Shown here in pieces: positions 23,913-34,577 of a DNA stretch of 64,000 nucleotides (its first letter is position 1; every line of letters starts with the position of its first letter). A program made the translations under genes and the position numbers. A model generated the notes under the pieces. It ran no database searches, was not told the DNA's origin, and saw only the letters and a program-made list of their open reading frames with translations. Where the stretch lies: the NCBI RefSeq assembly GCF_003194605.1, contig NZ_QHKY01000001.1, positions 1 through 64,000 of the forward strand, given 5' to 3'. Source of the DNA: Nocardioides gilvus (lineage in GTDB: Bacteria; Actinomycetota; Actinomycetes; Propionibacteriales; Nocardioidaceae).

Positions 23913-25126
23913 CCCCAGCTGGTTGGATCGAACGCAACCAACTCTGGACCCGCCTCAACACCGCTGTCGAGCACCACCCCGAAGACCTCTCCACCCCGAT
24001 CACCGTGGTCGACCTCGACGCCTTCGAGGCCAACGCCGCCGACCTCGTACGCCGCGCGGGAGGCGTACCGATCCGGGTGGCGTCGAAGTCCCTGCGGGTT
24101 CCTGACCTGATCACACGGGCACTCGCCCTCCCCGGCTTCTCGGGGGTGCTGGCCTACACACTGCGCGAAGCTCTCTGGCTCCACGAACACGGCGTCAGCG
24201 ACGACATCGTCGTCGCCTACCCGAGCGTCGACCGGGGCGCCCTGCGCCGAATCGGCGCCGACCCGGCTGCCGCGCGCGCGATCACGCTCATGGTCGACGA
24301 CCCGGCGCACCTCGACCTCGCCGATGCGCACCGGTCCCCCGAGGTCACGCTGCGGGTGGCCCTGGACATCGATGCCGGGCTCCGCTTCGCCGGCCAGCAC
24401 CTCGGGCCCAAGAGGTCTCCGCTCTTCGAGGCGGACGCCGTGATGGCACTGGCCCGAACCGTCGTCGGACGCGCAGGCTTCCGCCTGGCGGGAGTGATGA
24501 CGTACGAAGGTCAGGTCGCGGGGGTCCCCGACGATGTCCCCGGCCAACGCGCCCGCTCGCGCGTCGTACGCCAGGTCAAGCAGGCATCCCTCGCGCAGTT
24601 GGCGCAGCGCCGCCAAGAGTTGAACTCGCGACTCAGCAGCTTGGTCTCGCTGGAGTTCTGGAACGCCGGCGGGTCGGGGTCGGTGAAGGCGACCGCGGCA
24701 GACGGCGCCGTCACCGAGTTGGCCGCCGGATCCGGGCTCCTGGTCCCGGGGCTGTTCGACCACTACCGCTCCTTCGACCCCCTGCCCGCAGCCTTCTTCG
24801 GGCTCCGCGTCTCGCGTCGGCCCTCCGACTCCGTGGTGACGGTGCACGGCGGAGGGCTGGTCGCCTCCGGCACTCCCGGTCCCGACCGGGCGCCCCAGCC
24901 GTGGGCTCCCCCGGGGCTCTCCCTCACCGGACTGGAGGGGGCGGGCGAGGTGCAGACGCCTCTCACCGGCCACCCGGCCGAGGTGCTCAGGATCGGGGAC
25001 CTGGTCTGGTTCCGACACGCCAAGTCGGGAGAGCTCTTCGAGCACACGACGACGGCCCACCTGGTGCGTGGAGACCGCATCGTCGACTCGGTGCCCACCT
25101 ACCGTGGCGCCGGCCAGGCCTTCTGA
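23909..25126 (+). CDS. PLP-dependent amino acid deaminase/aldolase family protein
   Basis: 405 residues. Alanine-racemase-like N-terminal barrel: TPITVVDLDAFEANAADL, with the likely PLP lysine K60 in IRVASKSLRVPD. Later parts contain LRVALDIDAGLRFAG, LAGVMTYEGQVAG and a C-terminal DSD1-like domain with PAEVLRIGDLVWFRHAKSGEL. The family includes D-threonine aldolases and D-serine dehydratases, but the substrate cannot be read from sequence. The GTG start overlaps the upstream stop (GTGA), and a P-loop gene follows 16 bp later. Confidence 0.85.
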   Translation: MTPAGWIERNQLWTRLNTAVEHHPEDLSTPITVVDLDAFEANAADLVRRAGGVPIRVASKSLRVPDLITRALALPGFSGVLAYTLREALWLHEHGVSDDIVVAYPSVDRGALRRIGADPAAARAITLMVDDPAHLDLADAHRSPEVTLRVALDIDAGLRFAGQHLGPKRSPLFEADAVMALARTVVGRAGFRLAGVMTYEGQVAGVPDDVPGQRARSRVVRQVKQASLAQLAQRRQELNSRLSSLVSLEFWNAGGSGSVKATAADGAVTELAAGSGLLVPGLFDHYRSFDPLPAAFFGLRVSRRPSDSVVTVHGGGLVASGTPGPDRAPQPWAPPGLSLTGLEGAGEVQTPLTGHPAEVLRIGDLVWFRHAKSGELFEHTTTAHLVRGDRIVDSVPTYRGAGQAF

Positions 25127-25142
25127 CCAGGCATTCTGACCC

Positions 25143-25718
25143 TTGGCCGCGCTGCCCTCCCCCGAACCCTCTCGTGGTGTCGTCGACCGCGTCCTCGCCC
25201 TGGTGGACAGCCGACCGGCGTCGTTGGGCACAGCACGCCTGCTCTGCATCGACGGACCGACCGGGTCAGGCAAGAGCACCTTGGCCGACAGTCTCGTCGC
25301 GGCCCGTCCGGACACGGGGTTGGTGCGCCTCGACGACCTGCTCGACGGATGGGACGGGCTGCTCGAGGTCGCCGACACCCTGACCCGTGACGTCCTGGTC
25401 CCTCTGTCGCAGGGCCTCGTCGGCTCCTACCGGCGCTACGACTGGCTGGCGGGCGAGTTCGCCGAGACCGTGCTGGTGCCGCACCACCCGCTGCTCGTCG
25501 TCGAGGGGGTGGGGTCCGGCTCGCTGGTCACCGCGCCGTTGCGTAGTGCCCTGGTCTGGCTCGAGGCTCCTGCCGTCCTGCGTCGCCGACGAGGAATCGC
25601 ACGCGACGGGGATGCCTTCGCGCCGCACTGGGCTCGTTGGGCCGCCCAGGAGGAGCAGCTCTTCGCCACTCAGCGCACCAGGTCCGCCGCCGACCTGGTG
25701 ATCGGGACGTTCGCCTGA
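25143..25718 (+). CDS. Uridine kinase-like P-loop protein
   Basis: 191 residues. Walker A GPTGSGKST at 38-46, then LVRLDDLLDGWDGL, PLLVVEGVGSGS and a basic lid-like region (LRRRRGIARDG). The layout fits small nucleoside or nucleotide kinases, but the substrate is unknown. The start is set at TTG; no better ATG or GTG exists before the Walker motif. It is read with the upstream deaminase/aldolase gene. Confidence 0.75.
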   Translation: MAALPSPEPSRGVVDRVLALVDSRPASLGTARLLCIDGPTGSGKSTLADSLVAARPDTGLVRLDDLLDGWDGLLEVADTLTRDVLVPLSQGLVGSYRRYDWLAGEFAETVLVPHHPLLVVEGVGSGSLVTAPLRSALVWLEAPAVLRRRRGIARDGDAFAPHWARWAAQEEQLFATQRTRSAADLVIGTFA

Positions 25719-25737
25719 CAGGGCCCGAGGCGCTCCT

Positions 25738-25743
25738 TAGAGT
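25738..25743 (+). promoter_or_regulatory. -10 box of the DUF1800 gene (leaderless type)
   Basis: TAGAGT, 7 bases before the ATG at 25751. Confidence 0.5.
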
Positions 25744-25750
25744 CCTGCGC

Positions 25751-27226
25751 ATGGCTGAACTGCTGGCTGCCGCTGCCGCACCGCGTACGTACGCGGGTGG
25801 CAAGCTGCTGCCCGCAGGCCAGCGACACCTCGTCAGCAGGTTCTCGTACGGCGTCACGCCCGCCCTCGCGACCCAGGTCCGCCGCAAGGGTGGCGCCAAG
25901 AAGTGGTTCGCCTGGCAGCTCAAGGGAACGGCCATCAAGGACCGCACCCACGCGACGACGAAGACGTGGTGGCCAGACCTGGCCCGTGGCCCGGAGAGCC
26001 TGTGGAAGCGCAGCTCCAGTGGGGTGCGCGGTGGCTGGGAGGTGATGGCTGACTACCAGCGCTGGGTGATCGTGCGGCGGATGACCTCGCAGCAGCAGGT
26101 GCTGGAAACCATGACGCAGTTCTGGGAGGGGCACCTCTACGTCCCCACCAACGGCGAGCAGTGGTTCACCCACCGCGTCTCCTACGGGGAGACCATTCGC
26201 AAGCACGCGCTCGGCCGCTACGACCAGATGCTGTACGCCGCCATCACCCACCCGGCCATGTTGCTCTACCTCGACAACGCGACCTCGACCGCCAAGAGCC
26301 CCAACGAGAACCTCGGGCGCGAACTTCTCGAGCTCCACACCGTGGGGCGCGGTCACTACACGGAGGCCGACGTCAAGGACTCGGCTCGCATCCTCACCGG
26401 CTGGCACGTCGACATGTGGAAGACGTGGAAGGCCTCGTACCGCACCGACATGCACGCCACCGGTCGGGTGAAGGTCAAGAACTTCTCCCACGCCAACGCC
26501 TCGGGGGACGGGCGTGAACTCACCCGGAAGTATCTCCACCACCTGGCCCGTCACCCCGACACCGCACGCCGGATCGCGACGAAGCTCGCCATCAAGTTCG
26601 TCGGCGACAATCCGTCCCCCGCGCTGGTCAGCAAGTTGGCGCGGGTCTACCTGAAGAACGACACAGCCATCAAGCCGGTGCTCAACGCCCTGGTCCAGTC
26701 CAAGGCCTTCAAGGCCTCGGCAGGAAAGAAGGTGCGTGACCCGATCGAGGACGTGATCGCCACCTACCGGGTGCTGGGGGTCAAGGTCGCCAGGCCGACG
26801 TCATCGTCCTCAGGCGCCAACGCCGTCCTCTGGCAGGCCCAGGGCATCGGGGCCACCCCGTTCGGTTGGCCACGGCCCGACGGCACCCCCATCGACAACG
26901 GCCCCTGGACCTCCACGTCGCGGATCCTGGCCTCCCTGCGGAACCACTACACGATGTCGGGCGGGTGGTGGCCGACCGAGCGACTCACCTACCGCACCCC
27001 TCGTTCCTGGGTGCCGAAGTCGGGCATGAGGTTCGACGCCCTGGTCGACCACCTCTCACGGAATTTGTTGCACCGTCCCGCGACGCCGCGTCTCGTGCGG
27101 GCCTGCAGCGAAGCGGTCGGGATCAAGGCCGGGACCAGGATCACCCACGACCATGCGCTGGTGAGATGGCAGATGCCCAGGCTGCTCACGACCGTGCTCG
27201 ACTCCCCCCACTTCTTCGGACGGTGA
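25751..27226 (+). CDS. DUF1800-family protein
   Basis: 491 residues. Typical segments: HLVSRFSYGVTPAL near the start, MTQFWEGHLYV, YLDNATSTAKSPNENLGRE, LLELHTVGRGHYTEADVKDSARILTGWH, and a C-terminal LLTTVLDSPHFFGR. Function unknown; the family is usually paired with DUF1501 proteins and often exported. No clear signal peptide is seen here. The start is the ATG at 25751 with a TANNNT box 7 bases upstream. The DUF1501 gene follows 7 bp later. Confidence 0.88.
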   Translation: MAELLAAAAAPRTYAGGKLLPAGQRHLVSRFSYGVTPALATQVRRKGGAKKWFAWQLKGTAIKDRTHATTKTWWPDLARGPESLWKRSSSGVRGGWEVMADYQRWVIVRRMTSQQQVLETMTQFWEGHLYVPTNGEQWFTHRVSYGETIRKHALGRYDQMLYAAITHPAMLLYLDNATSTAKSPNENLGRELLELHTVGRGHYTEADVKDSARILTGWHVDMWKTWKASYRTDMHATGRVKVKNFSHANASGDGRELTRKYLHHLARHPDTARRIATKLAIKFVGDNPSPALVSKLARVYLKNDTAIKPVLNALVQSKAFKASAGKKVRDPIEDVIATYRVLGVKVARPTSSSSGANAVLWQAQGIGATPFGWPRPDGTPIDNGPWTSTSRILASLRNHYTMSGGWWPTERLTYRTPRSWVPKSGMRFDALVDHLSRNLLHRPATPRLVRACSEAVGIKAGTRITHDHALVRWQMPRLLTTVLDSPHFFGR

Positions 27227-27233
27227 GCTCGCA

Positions 27234-28517
27234 ATGACGGCATCTGACCCCCGCACTCCCCACGACGGCTCCGGCTGCTGCCCCGAGTACGCACGTCTCG
27301 GCGAGGTCTCCCGCCGTGGCTTCATGGTGGGCGCCATCGCCACCGGCGTCGCAACGACCTTCGGCTCCACCGTGGTGCAGGTGGCGGCGGCTCCCGACGC
27401 CGCCGCTGCCGCGACCCGGGGCCGTGGCGTGATGGTGGTCCTCTCGTTGCGTGGCGCTGCAGACGGACTCTCCCTCGTCGTGCCGCACGGCGACCCGGTC
27501 TACGCGAAGGCCCGGCCGCGGATCGCGATCCCGTCGGAGAAGCTCCTCGTCAAGGACGACTTCTTCGGCCTCCACCCCGAGTTCGCACCCCTCGTCCCGA
27601 TGTGGCAGAAGGGGCGGGTCGCGGCGATCCATGCCGCGGGACTACCGGTCCGCAACCGGTCCCACTTCTCCGCGATGGAGGAGTTGGAGAACGCTGCCCC
27701 TGGCTCGACCGTGCGCAGCGGCTGGTTGAACCGCCTGATCGGGGTGGACTCCAATCCATCCCCGTTGCAGTCGATCAACCTGGGTGGCACCCCTCCCGCT
27801 GCGCTGTACGGGACGCAGCCCTTCCTCAGCGCCGGCAAGATCGAGGACGTCGCCCTCGCCGGTTCCGACGGGAACGCAGCACGGACTCGTTCACTCAAGA
27901 CGCTCTGGGGCGCCCAGGACGGCCCCCTGGGCGCAGCGATGCAGGCGACCTTCTCCGCGGTGAAGGAGTTCGAACCGGTCACGAGGAGTTCCAGCAACCC
28001 GAAGAAGGGCGTGACCTATCCGAGCACCGACCTCGGGCGGGCGATGGCCCAGGTGGCGCGGATCGTACGGACCGACGTGGGCACGGAGGTCGTGACCGTC
28101 GACCACGGCGACTGGGACATGCACACCGATGTCGGCAATCTCGAGTGGGGAGCGATGAAGCAGCACACCTCCGAGTTGGCCGGCGCCCTGGCGGCCTTCT
28201 TCGACGACCTCGGCGCCCTGGGCGAGACCGTCACCGTGGTCTGTCTCAGTGAGTTCGGTCGGCGGGTGGCCGAGAACGCCAACTGGGGACTGGACCACGG
28301 CTACGGCACCGCCATGCTCCTGCTGGGCGCCGGCGTCAGGGGCGGCTACCACGGGACGTGGCCCGGCCTGACGAACGGACCGGACACCGACCTGCTGGTC
28401 ACCACCGACTACCGCAGCGTGCTCGCCGAGGTCGTCAAGGCCCGCTTCGACACCAGCCACGCGAAGGTCTTCCCGGGGTTCACGCCTCGACGCGTGGGAG
28501 CCATGATCGGGCAGTAG
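27234..28517 (+). CDS. DUF1501-family protein with Tat signal
   Basis: 427 residues. A twin-arginine motif SRRGFMVG at 26-33 is followed by a hydrophobic stretch and Ala-rich cleavage region, so export in folded form is expected. The body resembles the alkaline phosphatase/sulfatase-like fold of DUF1501: VVLSLRGAADGLSLVVP, HAAGLPVRNRSHFSAMEELE, DHGDWDMH and VCLSEFGRRVAENAN. Activity not established. It forms a two-gene operon with DUF1800. A cysteine pair (CC) precedes the Tat motif. Confidence 0.9.
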   Translation: MTASDPRTPHDGSGCCPEYARLGEVSRRGFMVGAIATGVATTFGSTVVQVAAAPDAAAAATRGRGVMVVLSLRGAADGLSLVVPHGDPVYAKARPRIAIPSEKLLVKDDFFGLHPEFAPLVPMWQKGRVAAIHAAGLPVRNRSHFSAMEELENAAPGSTVRSGWLNRLIGVDSNPSPLQSINLGGTPPAALYGTQPFLSAGKIEDVALAGSDGNAARTRSLKTLWGAQDGPLGAAMQATFSAVKEFEPVTRSSSNPKKGVTYPSTDLGRAMAQVARIVRTDVGTEVVTVDHGDWDMHTDVGNLEWGAMKQHTSELAGALAAFFDDLGALGETVTVVCLSEFGRRVAENANWGLDHGYGTAMLLLGAGVRGGYHGTWPGLTNGPDTDLLVTTDYRSVLAEVVKARFDTSHAKVFPGFTPRRVGAMIGQ

Positions 28518-28549
28518 GCGCGCCAGTAGGAGTGGACCGCCGGTGTGGT

Positions 28550-29017
28550 TCAGCGCGCGAGCAGCGTACGGATCTCCCGCACCGCGGCGGTCGCGCGCCC
28601 GCCGTCGGTGGCCTGCAGGGCCGTGACCGAGACCTGGCTGCCGTCGGCGAGGGTCAGGCGGGCCCACGGAGCACCCGAGGGCAGGGAGATCTTCGTGATG
28701 CTCTCCCAGGCCAGCGTGTGCTTGCGGTAGCCGTTGACCACGACGAGCCCTTCGGTCCTCGCCTCCACCCGCGCGCGCCCCAGGGCATGTCCTCCGGCGA
28801 GGATGCCGAGGGCCAGCACTGCCATGGTGGCGAACTGGAAGGGCGTGAACTTGTCCCTGACCGCTTGGTCGAGACCGAGCCAGGCGAAGGTGCAGACGAC
28901 CGCGAGGGTCAGCCCGAAGAAGATGGCTGCCACCCGGACGCCGACGGGGCGCCAGGTCCTGGGCAGACTCGGCTCCCCCGAGCCGCCGCCCGACGAATGC
29001 TCAGAGTCGGCACGCAT
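28550..29017 (-). CDS. PH-domain membrane protein
   Basis: 155 residues with two membrane helices (about 25-48 and 60-80) followed by a bacterial PH-like beta domain (ARTEGLVVVNGYRKHTLAWESI). Its first 17 bases overlap the 3' end of hisG, so it is probably co-translated with it. Small PH-domain proteins next to hisG are, as far as I recall, seen in other actinobacteria. Function unknown. Confidence 0.8.
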   Translation of the reverse strand: MRADSEHSSGGGSGEPSLPRTWRPVGVRVAAIFFGLTLAVVCTFAWLGLDQAVRDKFTPFQFATMAVLALGILAGGHALGRARVEARTEGLVVVNGYRKHTLAWESITKISLPSGAPWARLTLADGSQVSVTALQATDGGRATAAVREIRTLLAR

Positions 29018-29867
29018 GGATGTCCGTCAGCAGGATGCCTCGTGCCCCGAGGTCGAACAACTCGTCCATCAGACGCTGACTGCCCTTGCGCGGGACCATG
29101 GCTCGAACGGCCACCCACCCCTCGCGGTGCAGCGGTGAGACCGTCGGGCTCTCGATGCCGGGCGTGAGCGCGACTGCCGGCTGGACGTGCTCACTGCGGA
29201 TGTCGTAGTCCATCATCACGTAGCTGCGGGCCAGCAGGACGCCCTCGACGCGACGACGGAAGGTCTCGAACCCGGCCGGCCGTTCTCCGCCGCGCGAGAT
29301 GAGCACGGCCTCGGAGGCGAGGATCTGCTCACCGAAGGTGGCCAGACCCGCGGCCCGCAGCGTGCTACCGGTCTCGACGACGTCGGCGATGACGTCGGCG
29401 ACGCCCAGCTGGATGCTGGTCTCCACCGCGCCGTCGAGGCGGGTCACTTCTGCGTCGATGCCCCGCTCCTCCAGGAACGCCCGGACGACGCCGTCGTAGG
29501 ACGTGGCGATGCGCTTGCCGGCGAGGTCGTCGAAGGAGTGGTACCTGCCAGCAGGGCCGGCGAAGTGGAAACGCGAACGACCGAAGCCCAGGGCGTGCAC
29601 CTCCTCGGCTGCCGCTCCCGAGTCGAGCAACAGGTCGCGGCCCGTGATGCCGACGTCGAGGGTGCCCTGGCCGACGTACAGAGCGATGTCGCGCGGGCGC
29701 AGGTAGAAGAACTCGACGCCGTTCTCGGCATCGGTCAGCGCCAACTCCTTGGTGTCGCGGCGTTGCCGGTAGCCCGCTTCGCGCAGGATGTCGGACGCAG
29801 CGGTCGACAGGGAGCCCTTGTTGGGCACGGCGACGCGCAGGAGCGGGCCGTGGGGAGTCTGTGCCAT
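29001..29867 (-). CDS. hisG: ATP phosphoribosyltransferase, long form
   Basis: First step of histidine synthesis: PRPP plus ATP to phosphoribosyl-ATP. At 288 residues it is the long form with a C-terminal regulatory domain (about 210-288), which binds histidine in known homologues. The catalytic part has LRVAVPNKGSL, LYVGQGTLDVGITG and the PRPP loop region VADVIADVVETGSTLRAAGL. It follows hisE by 11 bp. Confidence 0.96.
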   Translation of the reverse strand: MAQTPHGPLLRVAVPNKGSLSTAASDILREAGYRQRRDTKELALTDAENGVEFFYLRPRDIALYVGQGTLDVGITGRDLLLDSGAAAEEVHALGFGRSRFHFAGPAGRYHSFDDLAGKRIATSYDGVVRAFLEERGIDAEVTRLDGAVETSIQLGVADVIADVVETGSTLRAAGLATFGEQILASEAVLISRGGERPAGFETFRRRVEGVLLARSYVMMDYDIRSEHVQPAVALTPGIESPTVSPLHREGWVAVRAMVPRKGSQRLMDELFDLGARGILLTDIHACRL

Positions 29868-29878
29868 GGGTGGGGTCC

Positions 29879-30142
29879 TCAGAGGTGTGAGTAGACGTCT
29901 TCGAGCGTGATGCCGCTGGCGATCATGAGCACCTGGGCGTGGTAGAGCAACTGGCTGATCTCCTCAGCGGTCGCCTCCTTGCCCTCGTACTCGGCCGCCA
30001 TCCAGGACTCGGCAGCCTCCTCGACCAGCTTCTTGCCGATCGTATGGACGCCGGCGTCGAGCGCTCGTACGGTGCCGGAGCCTTCGGGGCGGGTCCGGGC
30101 AAGCTCGTTGAGCTCGTCCCACAGACCTTCGAACGTCTTCAC
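29879..30142 (-). CDS. hisE: Phosphoribosyl-ATP pyrophosphatase
   Basis: 87 residues; second step of histidine synthesis. MazG-like four-helix fold with the metal-site residues in [16 protein letters not shown] and [15 protein letters not shown]. Start GTG at 30142; TAGGCT (30155-30150) ends 7 bases before it, so the mRNA is probably leaderless with a GTG start. hisE-hisG-PH form one unit separate from the rest of the his pathway, which is not in the window. Confidence 0.96.
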   Translation of the reverse strand: MKTFEGLWDELNELARTRPEGSGTVRALDAGVHTIGKKLVEEAAESWMAAEYEGKEATAEEISQLLYHAQVLMIASGITLEDVYSHL

Positions 30143-30149
30143 AGGGCCC

Positions 30150-30155
30150 AGCCTA
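30150..30155 (-). promoter_or_regulatory. -10 box of hisE (leaderless type)
   Basis: TAGGCT on the minus strand, 7 bases before the GTG start. Confidence 0.5.
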
Positions 30156-30189
30156 GGTGGTCGAAGATCACAAGGTGACCTCGCGTCCG

Positions 30190-30665
30190 TCAGGCACCGG
30201 AACGGATGGCCCTGATCACCCGGGCGGTCTCGAGCGCGGCCGAGGTTGCCTCGTACCCCTTGTCCTCCTTGGACCCGTCCAGTCCGGCACGGTCCAGGGC
30301 CTGGGCGTCGGTGTCACAGGTGAGGACGCCGAAGCCGATCGCGACCCGGTGGTCGAGCGCGACCCTGGTCAGCCCGTCGGTGGCCGCGGAACAGACGTAC
30401 TCGAAGTGCGGGGTGCCACCGCGGATCACCACACCGAGGGCCACGACAGCGTCGTACCCCTCGGCGCCGAGCGCCTGGGCGACCACCGGCAACTCGAAGG
30501 TGCCGGGCACTCGCAACTCGACCGCCGTGGCCGAGTAGGCCGTCAGGGCGCGTCTGGCACCGGCCAGCAGCCCGTCCATCACCTCGGTGTGCCAACTGGC
30601 CGCCACCACGGCGACCTTCAGGTCACCGGCGTCGAACAGCTCACTCGCGGGGGCTCCGTCTCCAC

Positions 30666-30669
<4 letters not shown>
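30190..30669 (-). CDS. ribH: 6,7-dimethyl-8-ribityllumazine synthase
   Basis: 159 residues. Condenses the pyrimidine and dihydroxybutanone phosphate precursors; members form 60-mers or pentamers. Motifs: [47 protein letters not shown] and [13 protein letters not shown]. Last gene of the riboflavin operon; its ATG overlaps the ribBA stop by 4 bp. Confidence 0.97.
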
Positions 30670-31885
<1,216 letters not shown>

Positions 31886-31889
<4 letters not shown>

Positions 31890-32593
31890 GCGCCCACTCC
31901 TTCCAGGGACGGGTCGGTGACAGGAGACGTCTGGGGCGTCGCGTCGCGCGCGGCCCGCCACCAGACGAAGAAACCCATCACCACGAAGAATGCGTAGAAG
32001 AGGTACATGCCCACGGTCGCGTGGGCCGGGTAGGGCGAGCGCACGAGGCTGACCACACCGACCACGTCGACGAGCATCCAGACCAGCCAGAACTCCACCC
32101 AGCCCCGGGCCATGCCCCAGGTGGCGAGCATCGAGCCGGCCACGATCCAGGCCTCGGTGGGCGGGCTCCAGGAGCCGATCTGCAGCAGAGCCGCGTAGGT
32201 CAGGGCGTAGACGCCGGCGCCGACAGCCAGCAGCAGGAAGCGCTCGTTCCAGGTCGCCCAGCGGGGTGTGATGGCGCCACCGTCGGCCGAACCTCCCGAG
32301 TGACGTTGCCGGGTCCAGCGCCACCACCCGTAGAGACTCACCGCGGCGAAGAAGACCTGGCGCCCTGCCTGACCCCACAGTGGCTCCTCGCCGACCTCGG
32401 CGATCGAGCCCGTGGTGAAGACGAAGAAGAGGAGGACGTTGCCCACCAGCCCGATCGGCCATGCCAGCACCCACCGGCGCATGCCGAGGATCGCGCTGGT
32501 GAGCCCGAAGACGTTGCCGAGCACCTCCGGCACGCTCAGGAAGCTGGAGCCGATGTCGATCTGTCCGGTGGCCAGCCACTCCAGGATGCTCAT
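31886..32593 (-). CDS. ribM: Riboflavin transporter RibM (PnuC family)
   Basis: 235 residues with about seven membrane helices. PnuC-family features are [17 protein letters not shown] near the N-terminus and [19 protein letters not shown] with the family tryptophans. PnuC relatives carry nicotinamide riboside, but the RibM branch carries riboflavin. Its place inside an FMN-riboswitch riboflavin operon, overlapping ribE and ribBA by 4 bp each, points to riboflavin uptake. Substrate is inferred from context. Confidence 0.85.
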
Positions 32594-33240
32594 GCGTTCT
32601 TCTCCTCAACGGCACCGGGCAGGTAGGCCCGGACCAGTTTGGCGACGTGCTTGGCGATGACGTCGGTCTCCAGGTTGACTCGCTCGCCGACCTGCCGCAG
32701 GCCCAGGGTCGTCCGCTTCAGGGTCTCGGGGATCAGGCTGACGGTGAACGAGTCGTCGCTGACGTCGACGACCGTGAGACTCACGCCATCGACGGTGATG
32801 GACCCCTTCTCGACCAGGAACGGCGCCATCGTTGGCGGCAGTGAGATCTGGACGACCTCCCAGTGCTCGCTGGCGGTGCGAGCCAGGATCTCCCCGACGC
32901 CGTCGACGTGACCCTGGACGATGTGACCACCCAGACGCTTGTCAGCGGTCACGGCCCGCTCGAGGTTGACCCGATCACCGGGTCGAACGCCCGCGAGGCT
33001 GGTCCGGTCGAGCGTCTCCTGCATGAGGTCCGCGGTCCAGAGGTCAACGGTGGCACCGGGGTCAGCGGAGTCGCTGGCACCGACGTCGCTGACGGTGAGG
33101 CAGCAACCGTTGACGGAGATGGAGTCGCCCAGGTGGACGTCGTCGAGCACGGTCTCGGCCCGGATGGTGAGGCGGATGGCGTCGGTCTGGTCGAGCACCG
33201 CGTGCACGGTGCCCAGTTCTTCGACGATGCCGGTGAACAT
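32590..33240 (-). CDS. ribE: Riboflavin synthase alpha chain
   Basis: 216 residues in two lumazine-binding repeats (about 1-95 and 98-195). Repeat 1 starts [10 protein letters not shown] with [12 protein letters not shown]; repeat 2 has [13 protein letters not shown] and [15 protein letters not shown]. It converts two lumazine molecules to riboflavin. The ATG shares one base with the ribD stop (TGATG). Sometimes named ribC. Confidence 0.97.
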   Translation of the reverse strand: MFTGIVEELGTVHAVLDQTDAIRLTIRAETVLDDVHLGDSISVNGCCLTVSDVGASDSADPGATVDLWTADLMQETLDRTSLAGVRPGDRVNLERAVTADKRLGGHIVQGHVDGVGEILARTASEHWEVVQISLPPTMAPFLVEKGSITVDGVSLTVVDVSDDSFTVSLIPETLKRTTLGLRQVGERVNLETDVIAKHVAKLVRAYLPGAVEEKNA

Positions 33241-34340
33241 CAGGAGGCCTCTCGATCATGGGGGTTCGTCGGTGCGCCGGAACGCCGGGGCACGAGGGTC
33301 AGGCGGATGTCGGTGTCGGGACCGGCGCCGATCGTTTGGACGTCGACCACGTGGAGGCGCAGCGCGTCCGCGATGGTGTCGATGCCCAGCGCTGCGACGG
33401 AGTGCGCGCCGGCCCCGAGCAGGACGGGAGCGACGTACGCAATGACTTCGTCGACCAGACCTGCCCGCAGGAAGGCGGAGCCCAGCGTCGGTCCACCTTC
33501 GAGGAAGACGTGGTGCCGTTCGAGCCCGCCCAGCGCCCGCAACGCTTCGTCGGGGTCCTGGGTGAGCAGGCGTACGGTGTCGGCTCGGTCGTTGAAGACC
33601 CGTAGGTCGGCGGCGAGCTCGCGCAGCCCCATCACCGCCCGCAGTGGCTGGACGTCGAGGGGCTCACCGTCGGAGTCCCGGACGGTGAGCTCGGCGTCGT
33701 CGACCTCGACGGTGCCGGTCCCGGCCAGCACCACGTCGCACTCGCCACGGAGGCGGTGCACGTCGAGGCGGGAGGCGGGGTTGGTGATCCAACGACTCGT
33801 ACCGTCGGCCGCCGCACTGCGGCCGTCGAGGGTGGTCGCGAACTTCCAGGTGACGAACGGGCGGTCGTGGGTCAGGCCATGGGTCCAGGCTCGGTTCAGG
33901 TGGGCGGACTCGGCGGCCAGCAGCCCACCGGTGACGTCGACCCCCGCCGTACGCAGTGACTCGGCGCCGCCGCTCGCGACCGGGTTGGGGTCTGCCTGGG
34001 CGAAGACCACTCGACGGACGCCGGCAGCGATCAGCGCCTCGGCGCAGGGGCCGGTCCGGCCGGTGTGGTTGCAGGGTTCGAGGGTGACGACCGCCGTGGT
34101 GCCGCGAGCGGCCTCACCGGCCGCGGCGAGGGCGTCGGCCTCGGCGTGGGCCGTGCCCGCTCCCCGGTGGAACCCCTCGGCGACCACTTGGCCGGCGTCG
34201 TCCAGCAGCACACACCCGACGCGGGGGTTGGGGCCCAGCGGCACCCCGGGGGTCGCCGCCAACGCGAGGGCGCGCCGCATGGCGCTGAGCTCGCTGGCGC
34301 TGAGCTCGTCGGCGCTCTGCTCGGCGGGACTGGACGACAT
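33240..34340 (-). CDS. ribD: Bifunctional diaminohydroxyphosphoribosylaminopyrimidine deaminase / reductase
   Basis: 366 residues. The deaminase part has zinc motif HAEADA (65-70) and PCNHTGRTGPC (89-99). The reductase part (from about 150) has RPFVTWKFATTLDGRSAA and the C-terminal VFLEGGPTLGSAFLRAGLVDE. First gene of ribD-ribE-ribM-ribBA-ribH. The leader carries an FMN riboswitch. A ribosome site (AGGAAG) lies 9 bases before the ATG. Confidence 0.97.
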   Translation of the reverse strand: MSSSPAEQSADELSASELSAMRRALALAATPGVPLGPNPRVGCVLLDDAGQVVAEGFHRGAGTAHAEADALAAAGEAARGTTAVVTLEPCNHTGRTGPCAEALIAAGVRRVVFAQADPNPVASGGAESLRTAGVDVTGGLLAAESAHLNRAWTHGLTHDRPFVTWKFATTLDGRSAAADGTSRWITNPASRLDVHRLRGECDVVLAGTGTVEVDDAELTVRDSDGEPLDVQPLRAVMGLRELAADLRVFNDRADTVRLLTQDPDEALRALGGLERHHVFLEGGPTLGSAFLRAGLVDEVIAYVAPVLLGAGAHSVAALGIDTIADALRLHVVDVQTIGAGPDTDIRLTLVPRRSGAPTNPHDREAS

Positions 34341-34395
34341 GGGCGACGCTTCCTGTGCGGTTTCGCGAACCAGGGAGGTCTGCCGACGGATCCAG

Positions 34396-34414
34396 AAAAT
34401 GCAACAACGTTGCA
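34396..34414 (-). terminator. Possible riboswitch expression-platform hairpin
   Basis: Minus strand TGCAAC-GTT-GTTGCA followed by TTTT (34399-34396), just downstream of the FMN aptamer. The 6-bp stem is weak for a terminator on its own but may be one arm of a switching structure. Regulation by hiding the ribosome site is the alternative. Confidence 0.4.
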
Positions 34415-34433
34415 GCGTGGATCCATCTGCGTG

Positions 34434-34551
34434 CGCTTCTCATCCGGACTTTAACCGTCGGTACAGGAATTTCACCTGTTCAACCGGCCACTGGCAGTGG
34501 CCGGGTCGCGGACTTTACCGCCGGTGCGGAATTTCACCGCCCCCAGAGCAC
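34434..34551 (-). ncRNA. FMN riboswitch (RFN element)
   Basis: On the minus strand the conserved blocks appear in order: GGGGGCGGTGAAATTCCGCA, CCGGCGGTAAAGTCCGCGA, a variable hairpin with perfect arms (GGCCACTG and CAGTGGCC), GGTTGAACAGGTGAAATTCC, TGTACCGACGGTTAAAGTCC and GGATGAGA. This is a complete RFN aptamer upstream of ribD. FMN binding should switch off the riboflavin operon, including the transporter. Confidence 0.97.
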
Positions 34552-34552
34552 G

Positions 34553-34569
34553 CGAGTTGAGTCAACTCG
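34553..34569. repeat. 17-bp palindrome at the start of the rib leader
   Basis: CGAGTTGAGTCAACTCG, two 8-bp arms around one base, lies immediately before the riboswitch. It starts about 2 bases after the predicted transcription start. It could be an operator or a 5' hairpin that protects the transcript. Confidence 0.6.
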
Positions 34570-34577
34570 ATGGGTGA

